The notes under the pieces: model-generated
What the model was told of the DNA's origin: nothing
Seen by the model: only the letters and a program-made list of their open reading frames with translations
The model's database searches: none
In this document: piece by piece, positions 24,683 to 33,179 of the stretch
Layout: every line of letters begins with the position of its first letter
Numbering within the stretch: position 1 is the first letter of the stretch
Position numbers and translations under genes: made by a program
Assembly (NCBI GenBank): GCA_964371355.1
Contig: CAYJMG010000001.1
Span: 1 to 64,000, forward strand
Length of the DNA stretch: 64,000 nucleotides
Origin: JACRBR01 sp964371355
GTDB lineage: Bacteria; Chloroflexota; Dehalococcoidia; DSTF01; JACRBR01
Reading direction: 5' to 3'

Positions 24683-26578
24683 TCACAGCGCCGCCTTCAC
24701 CTGTTCGGCCAGCTTCACTGTAAATCCGACCGTCGAGGCGAGGTCTTCCACCGTGGCCTCCCGGATCCCTCTCACCGAGCCGAATCTGCGCAGCAGCGCC
24801 TTCTTCCGCTTCGGCCCCACCCCTGGGACCGTGTCCAGCGCCGACTGGAACCCCACCTTCTTCCGCACCCCGCGATGGTAGGTGATGGCGAAGCGGTGGG
24901 CCTCGTCCCGGATGCGCTGGACCAAATACAGCGCCTGCGAAGTCCGTGGCAGCACCACCGGCTCCGACACGTCCTGGACGTAGATCTCCTCATGCTGCTT
25001 GGCCAGCCCCACCGCCGGAATCTGCTTCACCCCCATCTCCCGCATCACGTCCAGCGCCGCCGAGAGCTGCCCCTTGCCGCCGTCGATGATCACCAGATCC
25101 GGCAGTGCCGCGAACGACTCGTCCCGCCCGTTCCGCCGCCCATCGCCCGCCTCCGCTTCCGCATCGAGTTCTGGCGCCTCCGCCCCGGTGTCACGCAGAA
25201 GCTGCTCCCGGGCGCGGCGGAAGCGGCGGCGCAGCACCTCGGCCATGGACGCGAAGTCGTTCGCCCCCTCCACCGTCCGGATCCGGAACCGGCGGTACTC
25301 CTGCGGCCTCGGGTGCCCGTCCCGGAACACGACCATCGACCCGACCGACGACGTTCCCTGGATGTTCGAGATGTCGTAACACTCGATCCGCCCCGGGCGC
25401 GCCGGCAGGTCCAGGGCCTCCTGCAGTTCGTCCAGCGCCACCCCGCGCTTGTCGGCGTCCGCCAGCCACTTCACCCGGGCCATGTCCATCGACTCCCGGG
25501 CGTTGTTCGCCGCCATCTCCACCAGCCCCCGCTTTTCCCCCCGCTGCGGGACCAGCACCTCCACCTTCGTCCCGCGACGGTCGGCGAGCATCGCCTCGAT
25601 CGTCCCCTGCTCCGGGAGTGCCATCGGCACGATGACCCGCCGCGGCACGTACGTCGCCGACTCATAGAACTGCTTCACGAAACTAGCGACGATGTCCGCG
25701 TCGCTCTCGCCCTTCGTCCCGTCCATCGTGAAGCTGTCCGCCCCCACCATACGAGTACCCCGGATGAACAGCACCTGCACCACGGCGTCCGCCTCATCCC
25801 GCGCGAGTCCGAACACGTCCTCCTCACCCGGCCGTGTACTGGCCACCGTCTGCCGCTCGGTCACCCGCTCGATCGCCTGGAGCTGGTCGCGGATCCGTCC
25901 CGCCCGTTCGTATTCCAGCGCCGCTGCCGCCCCGGCCATCTCGCGCTTCAGGTCGCGCACCACCTCCTCGGTCCGTCCTTCCAGGAACAGGATCACCTGC
26001 CGGATCACCTCGTCGTACTCCTCTTTCGTGCAGTACGACGTACAGGGCGCGATACAGCGGTTGATGTAGTAGTCAAGGCAGGGCCGCGGATCCGTCCCGG
26101 TGATCGCCTTGGTGCACGACCGCCAGGGGAACAGCTTGTTCACCAGGTCCAGCGTCCGCCGGACGGACCCGGCGTTCGCGAACGGCCCGAAGTACCGGCC
26201 ACCGTCCTTCTCAACCCGCCGGGTGATGTAGATGCGCGGCCACGAATCCGCCAGATCCACCTTCAGATACGGATAGTGCTTGTCGTCCTTCAGGCGAATG
26301 TTGAACAGCGGCTGGTGCCGCTTCACCAATTCCGCCTCCAGGTGCATCGCCTCTGCTTCGGTGTGGGTCACCACGTACTCGAAGTCGGCGATGGACTCGG
26401 ACAGCGCCCGGGTCTTCGGCTCCATGCTCAGCGGGCTGCCGAAGTACGAGCGCATACGGCTGCGCAGGTTCGCCGCCTTGCCCACGTAGATCACGTGCTG
26501 CTCGGCGTCCCGCATGATGTACACCCCGGGGCCCGTCGGGACCCGGGAAAGCTGTTCGGAGAAGCGTGCGGGGCTCAC
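24683..26578 (-). CDS. uvrC: Excinuclease ABC subunit C
   Basis: Dual-incision nuclease of nucleotide excision repair. 631 residues: GIY-YIG domain at 1-90 (GPGVYIMRDAEQHVIYVGKAANLR), the Cys cluster PCLDYYINRCIAPCTSYC, a UvrB-binding UVR motif near 210, the RNase H-like nuclease with ECYDISNIQGTSSVGSMVVF and DLVIIDGGKGQLSAAL, and a C-terminal helix-hairpin-helix (LDTVPGVGPKRKKALLRRF). GTG start; TAGAAT lies 6 nt upstream with no ribosome site, so the message may be leaderless. No LexA box is seen here. Confidence 0.97.
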   Translation of the reverse strand: MSPARFSEQLSRVPTGPGVYIMRDAEQHVIYVGKAANLRSRMRSYFGSPLSMEPKTRALSESIADFEYVVTHTEAEAMHLEAELVKRHQPLFNIRLKDDKHYPYLKVDLADSWPRIYITRRVEKDGGRYFGPFANAGSVRRTLDLVNKLFPWRSCTKAITGTDPRPCLDYYINRCIAPCTSYCTKEEYDEVIRQVILFLEGRTEEVVRDLKREMAGAAAALEYERAGRIRDQLQAIERVTERQTVASTRPGEEDVFGLARDEADAVVQVLFIRGTRMVGADSFTMDGTKGESDADIVASFVKQFYESATYVPRRVIVPMALPEQGTIEAMLADRRGTKVEVLVPQRGEKRGLVEMAANNARESMDMARVKWLADADKRGVALDELQEALDLPARPGRIECYDISNIQGTSSVGSMVVFRDGHPRPQEYRRFRIRTVEGANDFASMAEVLRRRFRRAREQLLRDTGAEAPELDAEAEAGDGRRNGRDESFAALPDLVIIDGGKGQLSAALDVMREMGVKQIPAVGLAKQHEEIYVQDVSEPVVLPRTSQALYLVQRIRDEAHRFAITYHRGVRKKVGFQSALDTVPGVGPKRKKALLRRFGSVRGIREATVEDLASTVGFTVKLAEQVKAAL

Positions 26579-26584
26579 ATGCCT

Positions 26585-26590
26585 ATTCTA
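26585..26590 (-). promoter_or_regulatory. -10 element abutting uvrC start codon
   Basis: On the minus strand TAGAAT (26590-26585) lies 6 nt before the uvrC GTG at 26578. No Shine-Dalgarno sequence is present. Confidence 0.5.
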
Positions 26591-26646
26591 GCGGCCACGA
26601 CCGGCGCTCCTGCCGTCCACGGGCAGTAGGTCGTCGCCGCCGCCCC

Positions 26647-27924
26647 TCAGTTACCGATCGGCGGAGCCAGCGATACCCGCGGGATGCCGCCACCGCCGAC
26701 GGACGCCGGCCCGTTGTTGGCCACCACCTTCAGGTTCAGCCAGATCCGGTGCCAGTCCCGCCAGTACGCTCCGCAGGCGCCCCCACAGGACGCCGTCGCA
26801 TCGTCGATGTCGATGCCGTACGTGTCCACCACCTCTTGCCGCACGCCGCGCTCTACGTGCAGCGCGTAGGCCGTGCCATTCCACACCAGATCATCCACCA
26901 CGTACGCACCGTAGTTCTGGAAGGCGTAGAACAGGCGCCGCCCAACCTCTGTCTCCATCCCTGCGGGCCAGTCCTTCCCCGGAGCGATGATGTTCCCGAT
27001 CGTGAGTCCCGGCGGCAGCGCCAGCAGCGAGCCCATCTGCAAGCCCTCAACGGTGCCTCCGTAGCCACATGCGTACCCGCCGCAGTGGCGGTCCGAGGTC
27101 GTGGCCGGCCAGCGCCACCCCGGCCCGCCGCCCGGCCCGCTCGCGGGCGAGCAGTACAGCGCGCAAGGGATGTTCACCTTCAGGGCGTGTTTGATGCTCC
27201 CGGACAGCAGCTCCCCCTTCCGTACCGTCCCCCCAATGCTGGAAAGGCCCGACCCGCCGTGCCCGCCCGGGATCCCCTGGCCGTAGATGTCGACCGTCTC
27301 GACCGGCACGCCGTACACGGGCCCGGCCGCCGCACAACGCGCCAGCGCGTTCACCTGCACGATCGTCCGGCCGTCCGGCTGCAGAATCGCTGCCGCGTTG
27401 TTCGGTACGTGCCCGCCGGACACGTCGGCCACCACGACGTCGTCGGGGAACCGGGCCATGCGCCCACTGGCGGCCGTCGCCGCACAGCGTGGCCCCAGCC
27501 ACGTGTCCTGGTCGCTGATGATCTCCCACAACGGGTCCGACGGCTTGGTCACGATCCAGTGGTCCACGTCGATGACCGTGTAATCCCGCGAAATGGTGAA
27601 CGCCGCGTCGGTGTACGTGGCGCCGGAGCCGATCGGCAAGTTCCAGGGCGAATCGGTGGCAAAGGGCTGCTTGTATTTGTCGCGTGGCAGCGGTCCGTAG
27701 TTCTGCAGGACGAACAACGCGTCGCCCGAGTTTACCTTCCCGTCCCGAGTCACGTCGGCCCGCGGGTGGCTTTTCCGCACCACGTGCAGCAGGTCGGCCG
27801 AGTTCACGACGCCGTTCTGGTCCACGTCAGCGTTCTCGCGTGGAATAGGCGCCGTGGCCCGGGCAGGCGCAGCGGTAGCGATGATGCCGAGGCACAGTGC
27901 CCAGACGAGGGTAAAGCGGAGCAT
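26647..27924 (-). CDS. Secreted protein with dockerin-like repeats and conserved C-terminal domain
   Basis: 425 residues. Signal peptide MLRFTLVWALCLGIIATAAPARA. Residues about 33-77 contain two Ca-loop repeats, DVDQNGVVNSADLL and DVTRDGKVNSGDAL, spaced as in type I dockerins. From about residue 80 follows a domain shared with the next gene: QPFATDSPWNLPIGS, DGRTI, DIYGQG, GGHGGSGLSSIGG, KHALKV, MGSLLALPP and NYGAYVVDD, ending NNGPASVGGGG then PRVSLAPPIGN. Cysteines are numerous, consistent with export. ATG with GGGAGG 3-4 nt upstream. Function unknown. Confidence 0.8.
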   Translation of the reverse strand: MLRFTLVWALCLGIIATAAPARATAPIPRENADVDQNGVVNSADLLHVVRKSHPRADVTRDGKVNSGDALFVLQNYGPLPRDKYKQPFATDSPWNLPIGSGATYTDAAFTISRDYTVIDVDHWIVTKPSDPLWEIISDQDTWLGPRCAATAASGRMARFPDDVVVADVSGGHVPNNAAAILQPDGRTIVQVNALARCAAAGPVYGVPVETVDIYGQGIPGGHGGSGLSSIGGTVRKGELLSGSIKHALKVNIPCALYCSPASGPGGGPGWRWPATTSDRHCGGYACGYGGTVEGLQMGSLLALPPGLTIGNIIAPGKDWPAGMETEVGRRLFYAFQNYGAYVVDDLVWNGTAYALHVERGVRQEVVDTYGIDIDDATASCGGACGAYWRDWHRIWLNLKVVANNGPASVGGGGIPRVSLAPPIGN

Positions 27925-28070
27925 ACGCCTCCCTGCGTGAGCGTTTCAGACGCCGTCAAGCGGCGGCGAAGAATGGCGGGGTTCTGCCGTCTGCGACTGC
28001 GGAGGAACGGTGTGACCCGGAGAGGGTACATCACCCCGGACCCATTCGGGCGTGCGCAGCGCGGTCAAAC

Positions 28071-28104
28071 GGGCCGGGCGCAGATTCGGCTCTGCGCCCG
28101 GCCC
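28071..28104. terminator. 13-bp perfect GC hairpin between secreted paralogues
   Basis: GGGCCGGGCGCAG (28071-28083) and CTGCGCCCGGCCC (28092-28104) form an uninterrupted 13-bp stem with an 8-nt loop, 37 nt past the stop of the stalked paralogue. No clear U-tract follows on the minus strand, so it may act as a terminator or as an mRNA-stabilising end. Confidence 0.6.
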
Positions 28105-28140
28105 GAAGGAATAACCCGAGAATTAACCCGCCGTGGGGCG

Positions 28141-30306
28141 TTAGTTGCTGATGGGCGGGGCCAACGGTACCCGTGGCGTGCCCCCTCCGCCCACACTAGA
28201 GGGTCCGTTGTTTGTCACGACCTTCAGCTTCGCGAAGACCGACAGCAGCTGGCCGCCCACCGCGTTGACGGCCGGCGCGGTACCGATCTCGCCGTTCAGC
28301 GTGCTCGGACTCCAACCCGAGACGTCCGGGTGGGTGTCCACCACGTACGCGCCGTAGTCCTGAAGCGCCTGGCAGATCCGCCGCGCCAGCGTCGCCGAGA
28401 CCAGCGTGCTGCAGTTCTCGGTCGGCGGAATGGCGATCAGGCTGCCCATGCGCATGTCGCAGACGCTGCCGGAGTAGTACGACCAGGAACCGGAGTCGCC
28501 GTAGCCGGAGTCGGCGATCTGGGCCGGCCAGCGGTACCCGCTGTTGCAATTGCTCAGCGAACTCACGGGCAACGTCACCTTCAGCGCGTGCTGGATCGCC
28601 CCCGAGCCGTTCACTTCCCACAGCCGCAGCGACCCGCCCACGGCCGAGAGCCCGGAGCCCCCGTGGCCGCCGTAAAAGCCACTCACGCCGTCGCCATAGA
28701 TGTCGTGCTGGCCCAGCGTCAGGCCCCAATAGAGCGGGCCCGTACTCGAGCAGCGTGCCACCCAGATCCCTTCCTGGATCGTGCGTCCGTCCTGCTCCAC
28801 GAGTGCGCCCGTGTTGTTCGGCAGGTAGCTGCCCGAGGTCACGTCCGTGGTCAACCCGTCCGGGATCGGGAACTGGCCGAACGAGGAGCCGCCGCTGCAC
28901 GTCGCGTCCCAGGCGTTCCGGTCGTACGTCTGGCGCAGCGGCGCCGCGGCGTTCATGCCCAAGATCTCGTCCTCGTGCACGTATTCCGTGTTCGGCAGGT
29001 AGATGCTCTGGTACGCCGCGTTCGACCCGATCGGCATGTTCCACACCGACGACGATGAGAACGGCTGCAGGAACTTGTCCCGCGTGCCCGAGCCCGGCGT
29101 CGGTGTGGCCGTCGGCGGCGGCGCCGGGGTCGGCGTCCGGGTCGGCGTCGACGTCGATGTCGGTGTCCGGGTCGGCGTGCGCGTGGGCGTCGCCGTCGGC
29201 GTCCGGGTCGGCGTCGGAGCAACTGGAGTCGGTGTCCGGGTGGGCGTAGGCGTGGGAGTGCGCGTCGCCGTCGGTGTGGGCGTCGGCGGCACGGGCGTCG
29301 GCGTCCTGGTCGGCGTATAGGTCGCCGTCCCCAGCGGTGTTATGTCTTCGTTCGACGGCACTCCCGTCGTCGGCGTGGGCGTCGGCGTCCCGGCCAGGCT
29401 CCCCACCGTCGGCGTGGCCGTTGCGGCGGCCGTTGCAGTGTCCGTGGCGACCGCCGCCGCCGTGTGCGTTGGTGAAGCGGTCGATGTCGGGGCCTGCGGT
29501 GTATTCGTCGGCGGGGCCGGCGCCGGCGTAAACGTCGCCGTGTTTGCCGGGGTGCTCGTCGCCGTGTTCGTCGCCGTCCTGGTCGGCGTGAGCGTCGCCG
29601 TCTCCGTGGCGGTGTTCGCCGCCGTGGCTGTCGATGACGGCGGCGCCGGCGGGACCGGCGTCGCCGTGTCCGTCGCGGGGACCGGCGTGTCGGTTGGATC
29701 CGGATCGTCCGTCGTGGCCGTGGGCGTGAACGTCGGCACCGGCGTTGGTGTCGCCGTGCCGGTCGGCGTCGCCGTAACGGTGGCGTCACCTTCCGGGATC
29801 AGCGTCGCCAGCACCGTCGGCAGAGCCGTCGCGTCCGCCACGACAGGTGTCACCGTGATCGTGGCGACCGGCGTGGGCAACCCCAGCGCGCCCTCGCTGA
29901 CAGACGACTGCGAGGATCCGCGACCTCCCGGGTGAGCTTCGCCCCTGCGAAGGACCTCCGCTCTCTCCGTGACCTGCACCCACGCGTTGAACTGCGCCAC
30001 GGGCGCGCCCTCCTCGTCCGGTGCATACGCCTCCGGCGGCGTGATCACCAGCCCGTCGTCCCCGGGCGTCACCGGCGCCGATGCGGGCGGCCCGGACACC
30101 GGGCCGGGATCGAGCGCACTGGCCTGGGGGTCCCTCGCCGCGACATCGCCTGGGCCCACCGGTTCGACCGGCGGGAACTCGACGTACGTCGCGTCGGGTG
30201 CCGTTCCTTCGTTCCCCGATGCCAGCGTCAGTGCAAAAAGGCCCGATGATGCGCCAAGGATCACCGCAAGCGGGATCCAGCGCACCTGCACCAACGAACG
30301 GCGCAA
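28141..30306 (-). CDS. Stalked surface protein with conserved C-terminal domain
   Basis: 721 residues. An N-terminal hydrophobic segment (WIPLAVILGASSGLFALTLA) acts as signal or anchor. Residues about 35-130 are extracellular and unassigned; about 140-405 form a very long TPTP/TATA-rich stalk; about 408-721 form the domain also found in the dockerin-bearing neighbour (QPFSSSSVWNMPIGS, DGRTI, HDIYGDG, GGHGGSGLSAVGG, QHALKV, MGSLIAIPP, DYGAYVVD, then NNGPSSVGGGG and PRVPLAPPISN). TTG 30306 is the most upstream plausible start and is uncertain. A GGDEF/HD-GYP gene lies upstream on the same strand. Confidence 0.75.
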   Translation of the reverse strand: MRRSLVQVRWIPLAVILGASSGLFALTLASGNEGTAPDATYVEFPPVEPVGPGDVAARDPQASALDPGPVSGPPASAPVTPGDDGLVITPPEAYAPDEEGAPVAQFNAWVQVTERAEVLRRGEAHPGGRGSSQSSVSEGALGLPTPVATITVTPVVADATALPTVLATLIPEGDATVTATPTGTATPTPVPTFTPTATTDDPDPTDTPVPATDTATPVPPAPPSSTATAANTATETATLTPTRTATNTATSTPANTATFTPAPAPPTNTPQAPTSTASPTHTAAAVATDTATAAATATPTVGSLAGTPTPTPTTGVPSNEDITPLGTATYTPTRTPTPVPPTPTPTATRTPTPTPTRTPTPVAPTPTRTPTATPTRTPTRTPTSTSTPTRTPTPAPPPTATPTPGSGTRDKFLQPFSSSSVWNMPIGSNAAYQSIYLPNTEYVHEDEILGMNAAAPLRQTYDRNAWDATCSGGSSFGQFPIPDGLTTDVTSGSYLPNNTGALVEQDGRTIQEGIWVARCSSTGPLYWGLTLGQHDIYGDGVSGFYGGHGGSGLSAVGGSLRLWEVNGSGAIQHALKVTLPVSSLSNCNSGYRWPAQIADSGYGDSGSWSYYSGSVCDMRMGSLIAIPPTENCSTLVSATLARRICQALQDYGAYVVDTHPDVSGWSPSTLNGEIGTAPAVNAVGGQLLSVFAKLKVVTNNGPSSVGGGGTPRVPLAPPISN
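29096..29840 (-). repeat. Low-complexity Thr/Pro stalk-coding tract
   Basis: About 740 bp of near-repeats of GGCGTCGGCGT-type sequence (plus strand) encode the TPTPT/RTPTP stalk of the surface protein. Period is mostly 6 nt with 12-18 nt higher-order units. Copy number is likely to vary between strains. Confidence 0.85.
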
Positions 30307-30758
30307 CTGCGTCGTAATGCGTGAAGCCTTCAGAACACACCCCCATGTCCGGGCCTGCTGCGCACGCAGGCTCGTCCCAACCCCTTGAAGTCAACTTCGG
30401 ACGCCACTCGCGTTTCTGTTGACCCCGGTGAGAGCCGAATGGCACGGATGGAAGCTGCGGAACCGGCCCCTGGTGCGCGTCCAGCGCCGGCCAACCGCAT
30501 AAGCCGCGGCGGTTCTCACATATCGATGTTTGGCCTCACGGCGACGCCTCGGAATCGGGGAGCGCCCTCCCCCTTCCCTAGGTCCGAATCTGGCGTTGTC
30601 CCGTTTGCGGGTTTCCGGCGCGGTCAATGAGGGTTGATCGCGTTTACCCGAACACCGTGTGGCGGCGTTGTACGAGGTTACGCATCGAAAGCGACGCACC
30701 CGCTGCGACGCTTCCGCAGAGACATTTCAGTCTTGAGACAGGGGGCGTTTCGATACGC
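30307..30758. other. 452-bp gap between surface-protein gene and GGDEF/HD-GYP gene
   Basis: No convincing ORF on either strand; short minus-strand frames here have Arg-rich noncoding composition. On the minus strand the gap forms the leader of the stalked protein. It contains a branched fold candidate (30467-30560) and a GCCTGC/GCAGGC hairpin (30353-30371). I looked for the conserved words of cyclic-di-GMP, TPP, glycine and fluoride riboswitches and found none. Confidence 0.7.
30467..30560 (-). ncRNA. Candidate structured RNA, three-way junction
   Basis: On the minus strand, GCGTC/GACGC, GCC/GGC and GGCCA/TGGCC nest into one long stem with two 4-nt bulges (GTGA and GCTG). It closes a junction with ACAT-CGAT-ATGT and ACCGC-loop-GCGGT hairpins (core 30477-30547). 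Flanking CCCC/GGGG can extend it. It matches no riboswitch class I know. GC-rich DNA folds easily, so this is only a candidate. Confidence 0.3.
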
Positions 30759-33149
30759 TTACGCTACGTTCGTAAAGTCGTCGTGATACGCAAGCGCCGC
30801 CTCGTCGCGGTCCGTGGCCAGCACGAGGTCGTGCAGACGTCCGCTCCGCCACAGTCCCTGCATCGCGTCGACCACGATCGGGCAGAACAGCCGGTTGCGC
30901 TCCCGCACGATCTCGGCGCACGCCATCTCGACCGGCCAGGCCGGCTTGTACGGCCGTTGCGTCGTCAGCGCGTCGAACGCGTCTGCCACCGCGACGATGC
31001 GTGCCGACAGGGGGATCTGCGGCCCCTTCAGTCCGTCGGGATACCCCGACCCGTCCCATCGCTCGTGGTGCCACCGCGCCACGGCGCGCTCCACCTCGAA
31101 CTTCGGCGAATCGCCGATCAGCCGTTCGCCGTGCAGCGGATGCTGCTTGATGCGTTCCCAGTCGTCTTCGTTCAGCCGCCCCGGCTTCGTCAGCAGCTCG
31201 TCCGATAGGCTCAGCTTACCCAGGTCGTGCACCGCCGACGCGACCTCCACCGCCGTCGCCTCCTCGTGAGACAGCCCGACGCCCCGCGCCAGCGCGTACG
31301 TGTACGAGCCGATGCGCCGCAGGTGCCCGGCGGTGTGGGGATCCCGGGCCTCGGCCGCCGCCGCCAGGCGCGCCAGGGACTCGCGGCTCGCCTGCTCGAG
31401 CTGCGCATACGATGCCTCGAGCTGGTCGCGTAGCCACGCCACCTTGATCGCCGGCGCCAAGTGCTCGGCGATCGTTGTCAGCACTTCCACCATGTCGTCG
31501 GTGAAGAAGTCGCGCTTGAAGCTCGCCGCGCCCAGGAGCGCCACGACGTCCTCGTCGAACCGGATCGCGGCGATGGCGATCGACTTCACGCCAGACTCGG
31601 TGAGCAGCCGCCGCTGCGCCGTCGAGATCCGGTCATCGCCCGCGACGTCGTCGATCACACACGGCGCTTCCGCCGCCAGCCGCGCGTGAAGCTCGCGCGC
31701 CTCCGGTAGCGACCGCGCCTCGTGCCAGTTCCTCACGAATTCGTCCGTCGCCCCGAACATCAGGCTCTCTGGCAGCGGACGGTCCTCACCTTCCACTCCG
31801 CGGAATCCCTCGATTGAGACGGCCGTCGCGCCCGTGAACTCCGCGATGAGCCGCGTCACCACGGCCATGCGCTCGTCCAGCGAGCCGCCGCGCGCCAGCA
31901 CCTCCGCCAGGTCGTTGTGAATATCGCGTTCCCGGCCCGCCCGGCGCGCGTCCTCATGCGCGCGCCCACTGGCGACGACCGCCTGAATCAGGTCAGCCAG
32001 GGCCACCACCACGGGTGCATCCGGCCGGAACGACGTCGTCGGCTGGCCCGCCAGCAGCAGCCGGCCGGGCACGCCGGCTTCATCCGGCACCGGCACGTCG
32101 ATGAGCCATGCGTCCGCCGGCATCTCGCGGTCCATGGCGCCCTGTACGGCGTCCGGGTCCGTCGTCGTCAGGTTCGCGATGTTGCACGACAGCCCCTCCA
32201 CCGACGCCACCGCCCCGATCGGCGTATGCCGCTCGTGGCCCGGGATCGTGATCGCGCAGGCCAGCAGCGAGAACTCCTCGAACGTCGCGTCGGCGATCTC
32301 CTGCAGAATCAGCGCCATGCTGTGATCCGGACGCATCGCCCTGCCCGCACGCACGAACAGCTTGCGCGACGCCCCCGCCACGTTAGCCAGCGACTCCGCC
32401 TTGCGCCGGTGCTTCTCGCTGTACATGCGCCCGTCCGCCGCGGTGAACAGCGCCTGGACCGACGTGCCGTCGTCCGGAAACGTGCCAACGCCGAAGCTGC
32501 CGAGGGCCGGCGTGTCATGGTCCAGCGTGTGTAGCTTCGACAGCGCCTCCTCGACCGTGTGGATCGTCTCCACCGCCTCCGAGCGGGACACGCCCGGCAG
32601 CACTACCGCGAACTCGTCGCCGCCCAGCCGTGCGGCGCTCGCACCTTCTCCGCCGATCGCCCCAAACACCCTCGCCACGTCGCACAGCACCGCGTCGCCG
32701 AAGTGATGGCCGAAGGCGTCGTTCAAAGTCTTGAAGTTGTCGAGGTCGGCGACCACGAGACTCAGGGGCGTACCCTGCGCCCGCGCCTCCGCCAACGCCT
32801 GCTCCAGCGATTCATTGAACGAGCGGTGGTTCTGCAGGCCCGTCAGCGGATCGCGCGCCGCCAGCCGCCGCAGCTCCTCACTGAGCTGGCTTACCTCGCC
32901 CAGGCTCCGCTCCAGGATTCGGGCGTGCCCCTGCCTGGCCAGCGTTGAAAGGGCCATGTACGCGATCAGCCCGACCGTCACGGTCAGCATCGCGGCGATG
33001 AACTCAATGGAGCCCAGGTTGTCCCGGTACAGCGCGATCGTCCCGCCGGCCAGCGCCAGTGCCACGGTCACTCCGGCGACGCGGGAGATCCGCACGATGC
33101 TCGTCACTTCGCGACGGGCGTCCTCAGAGAGCGTGGCTACCGATGTCAC
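30759..33149 (-). CDS. GGDEF and HD-GYP cyclic-di-GMP turnover protein
   Basis: 796 residues. Two membrane helices (about 20-40, 48-70), a GGDEF domain with intact RLGGDEFAVVLPG (GGDEF at 176-180), a GAF-like region (about 430-580), and a C-terminal HD-GYP domain with ASAVHDLGKL and HHERWDGSGYPDGLKG. Both synthase and phosphodiesterase signatures are complete, so it may make and degrade cyclic-di-GMP. The RxxD inhibitory site before GGDEF is absent. GTG start. It lies upstream of two surface-protein genes on the same strand, suggesting a link to adhesion. Confidence 0.93.
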   Translation of the reverse strand: MTSVATLSEDARREVTSIVRISRVAGVTVALALAGGTIALYRDNLGSIEFIAAMLTVTVGLIAYMALSTLARQGHARILERSLGEVSQLSEELRRLAARDPLTGLQNHRSFNESLEQALAEARAQGTPLSLVVADLDNFKTLNDAFGHHFGDAVLCDVARVFGAIGGEGASAARLGGDEFAVVLPGVSRSEAVETIHTVEEALSKLHTLDHDTPALGSFGVGTFPDDGTSVQALFTAADGRMYSEKHRRKAESLANVAGASRKLFVRAGRAMRPDHSMALILQEIADATFEEFSLLACAITIPGHERHTPIGAVASVEGLSCNIANLTTTDPDAVQGAMDREMPADAWLIDVPVPDEAGVPGRLLLAGQPTTSFRPDAPVVVALADLIQAVVASGRAHEDARRAGRERDIHNDLAEVLARGGSLDERMAVVTRLIAEFTGATAVSIEGFRGVEGEDRPLPESLMFGATDEFVRNWHEARSLPEARELHARLAAEAPCVIDDVAGDDRISTAQRRLLTESGVKSIAIAAIRFDEDVVALLGAASFKRDFFTDDMVEVLTTIAEHLAPAIKVAWLRDQLEASYAQLEQASRESLARLAAAAEARDPHTAGHLRRIGSYTYALARGVGLSHEEATAVEVASAVHDLGKLSLSDELLTKPGRLNEDDWERIKQHPLHGERLIGDSPKFEVERAVARWHHERWDGSGYPDGLKGPQIPLSARIVAVADAFDALTTQRPYKPAWPVEMACAEIVRERNRLFCPIVVDAMQGLWRSGRLHDLVLATDRDEAALAYHDDFTNVA

Positions 33150-33179
33150 ATCTGATGTATCGGCTGTCTCACAGGGCCA

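Noticed and set aside
30391..30699. 102-codon frame in the gene-free gap
   Set aside because: Arg-rich composition, no start signal and no hydrophobic or motif pattern; treated as noncoding.
30307..30758. Cyclic-di-GMP (GEMM), TPP, glycine or fluoride riboswitch
   Set aside because: The conserved sequence words of these classes are absent; only generic pairing is seen, so it is listed as a candidate structure.
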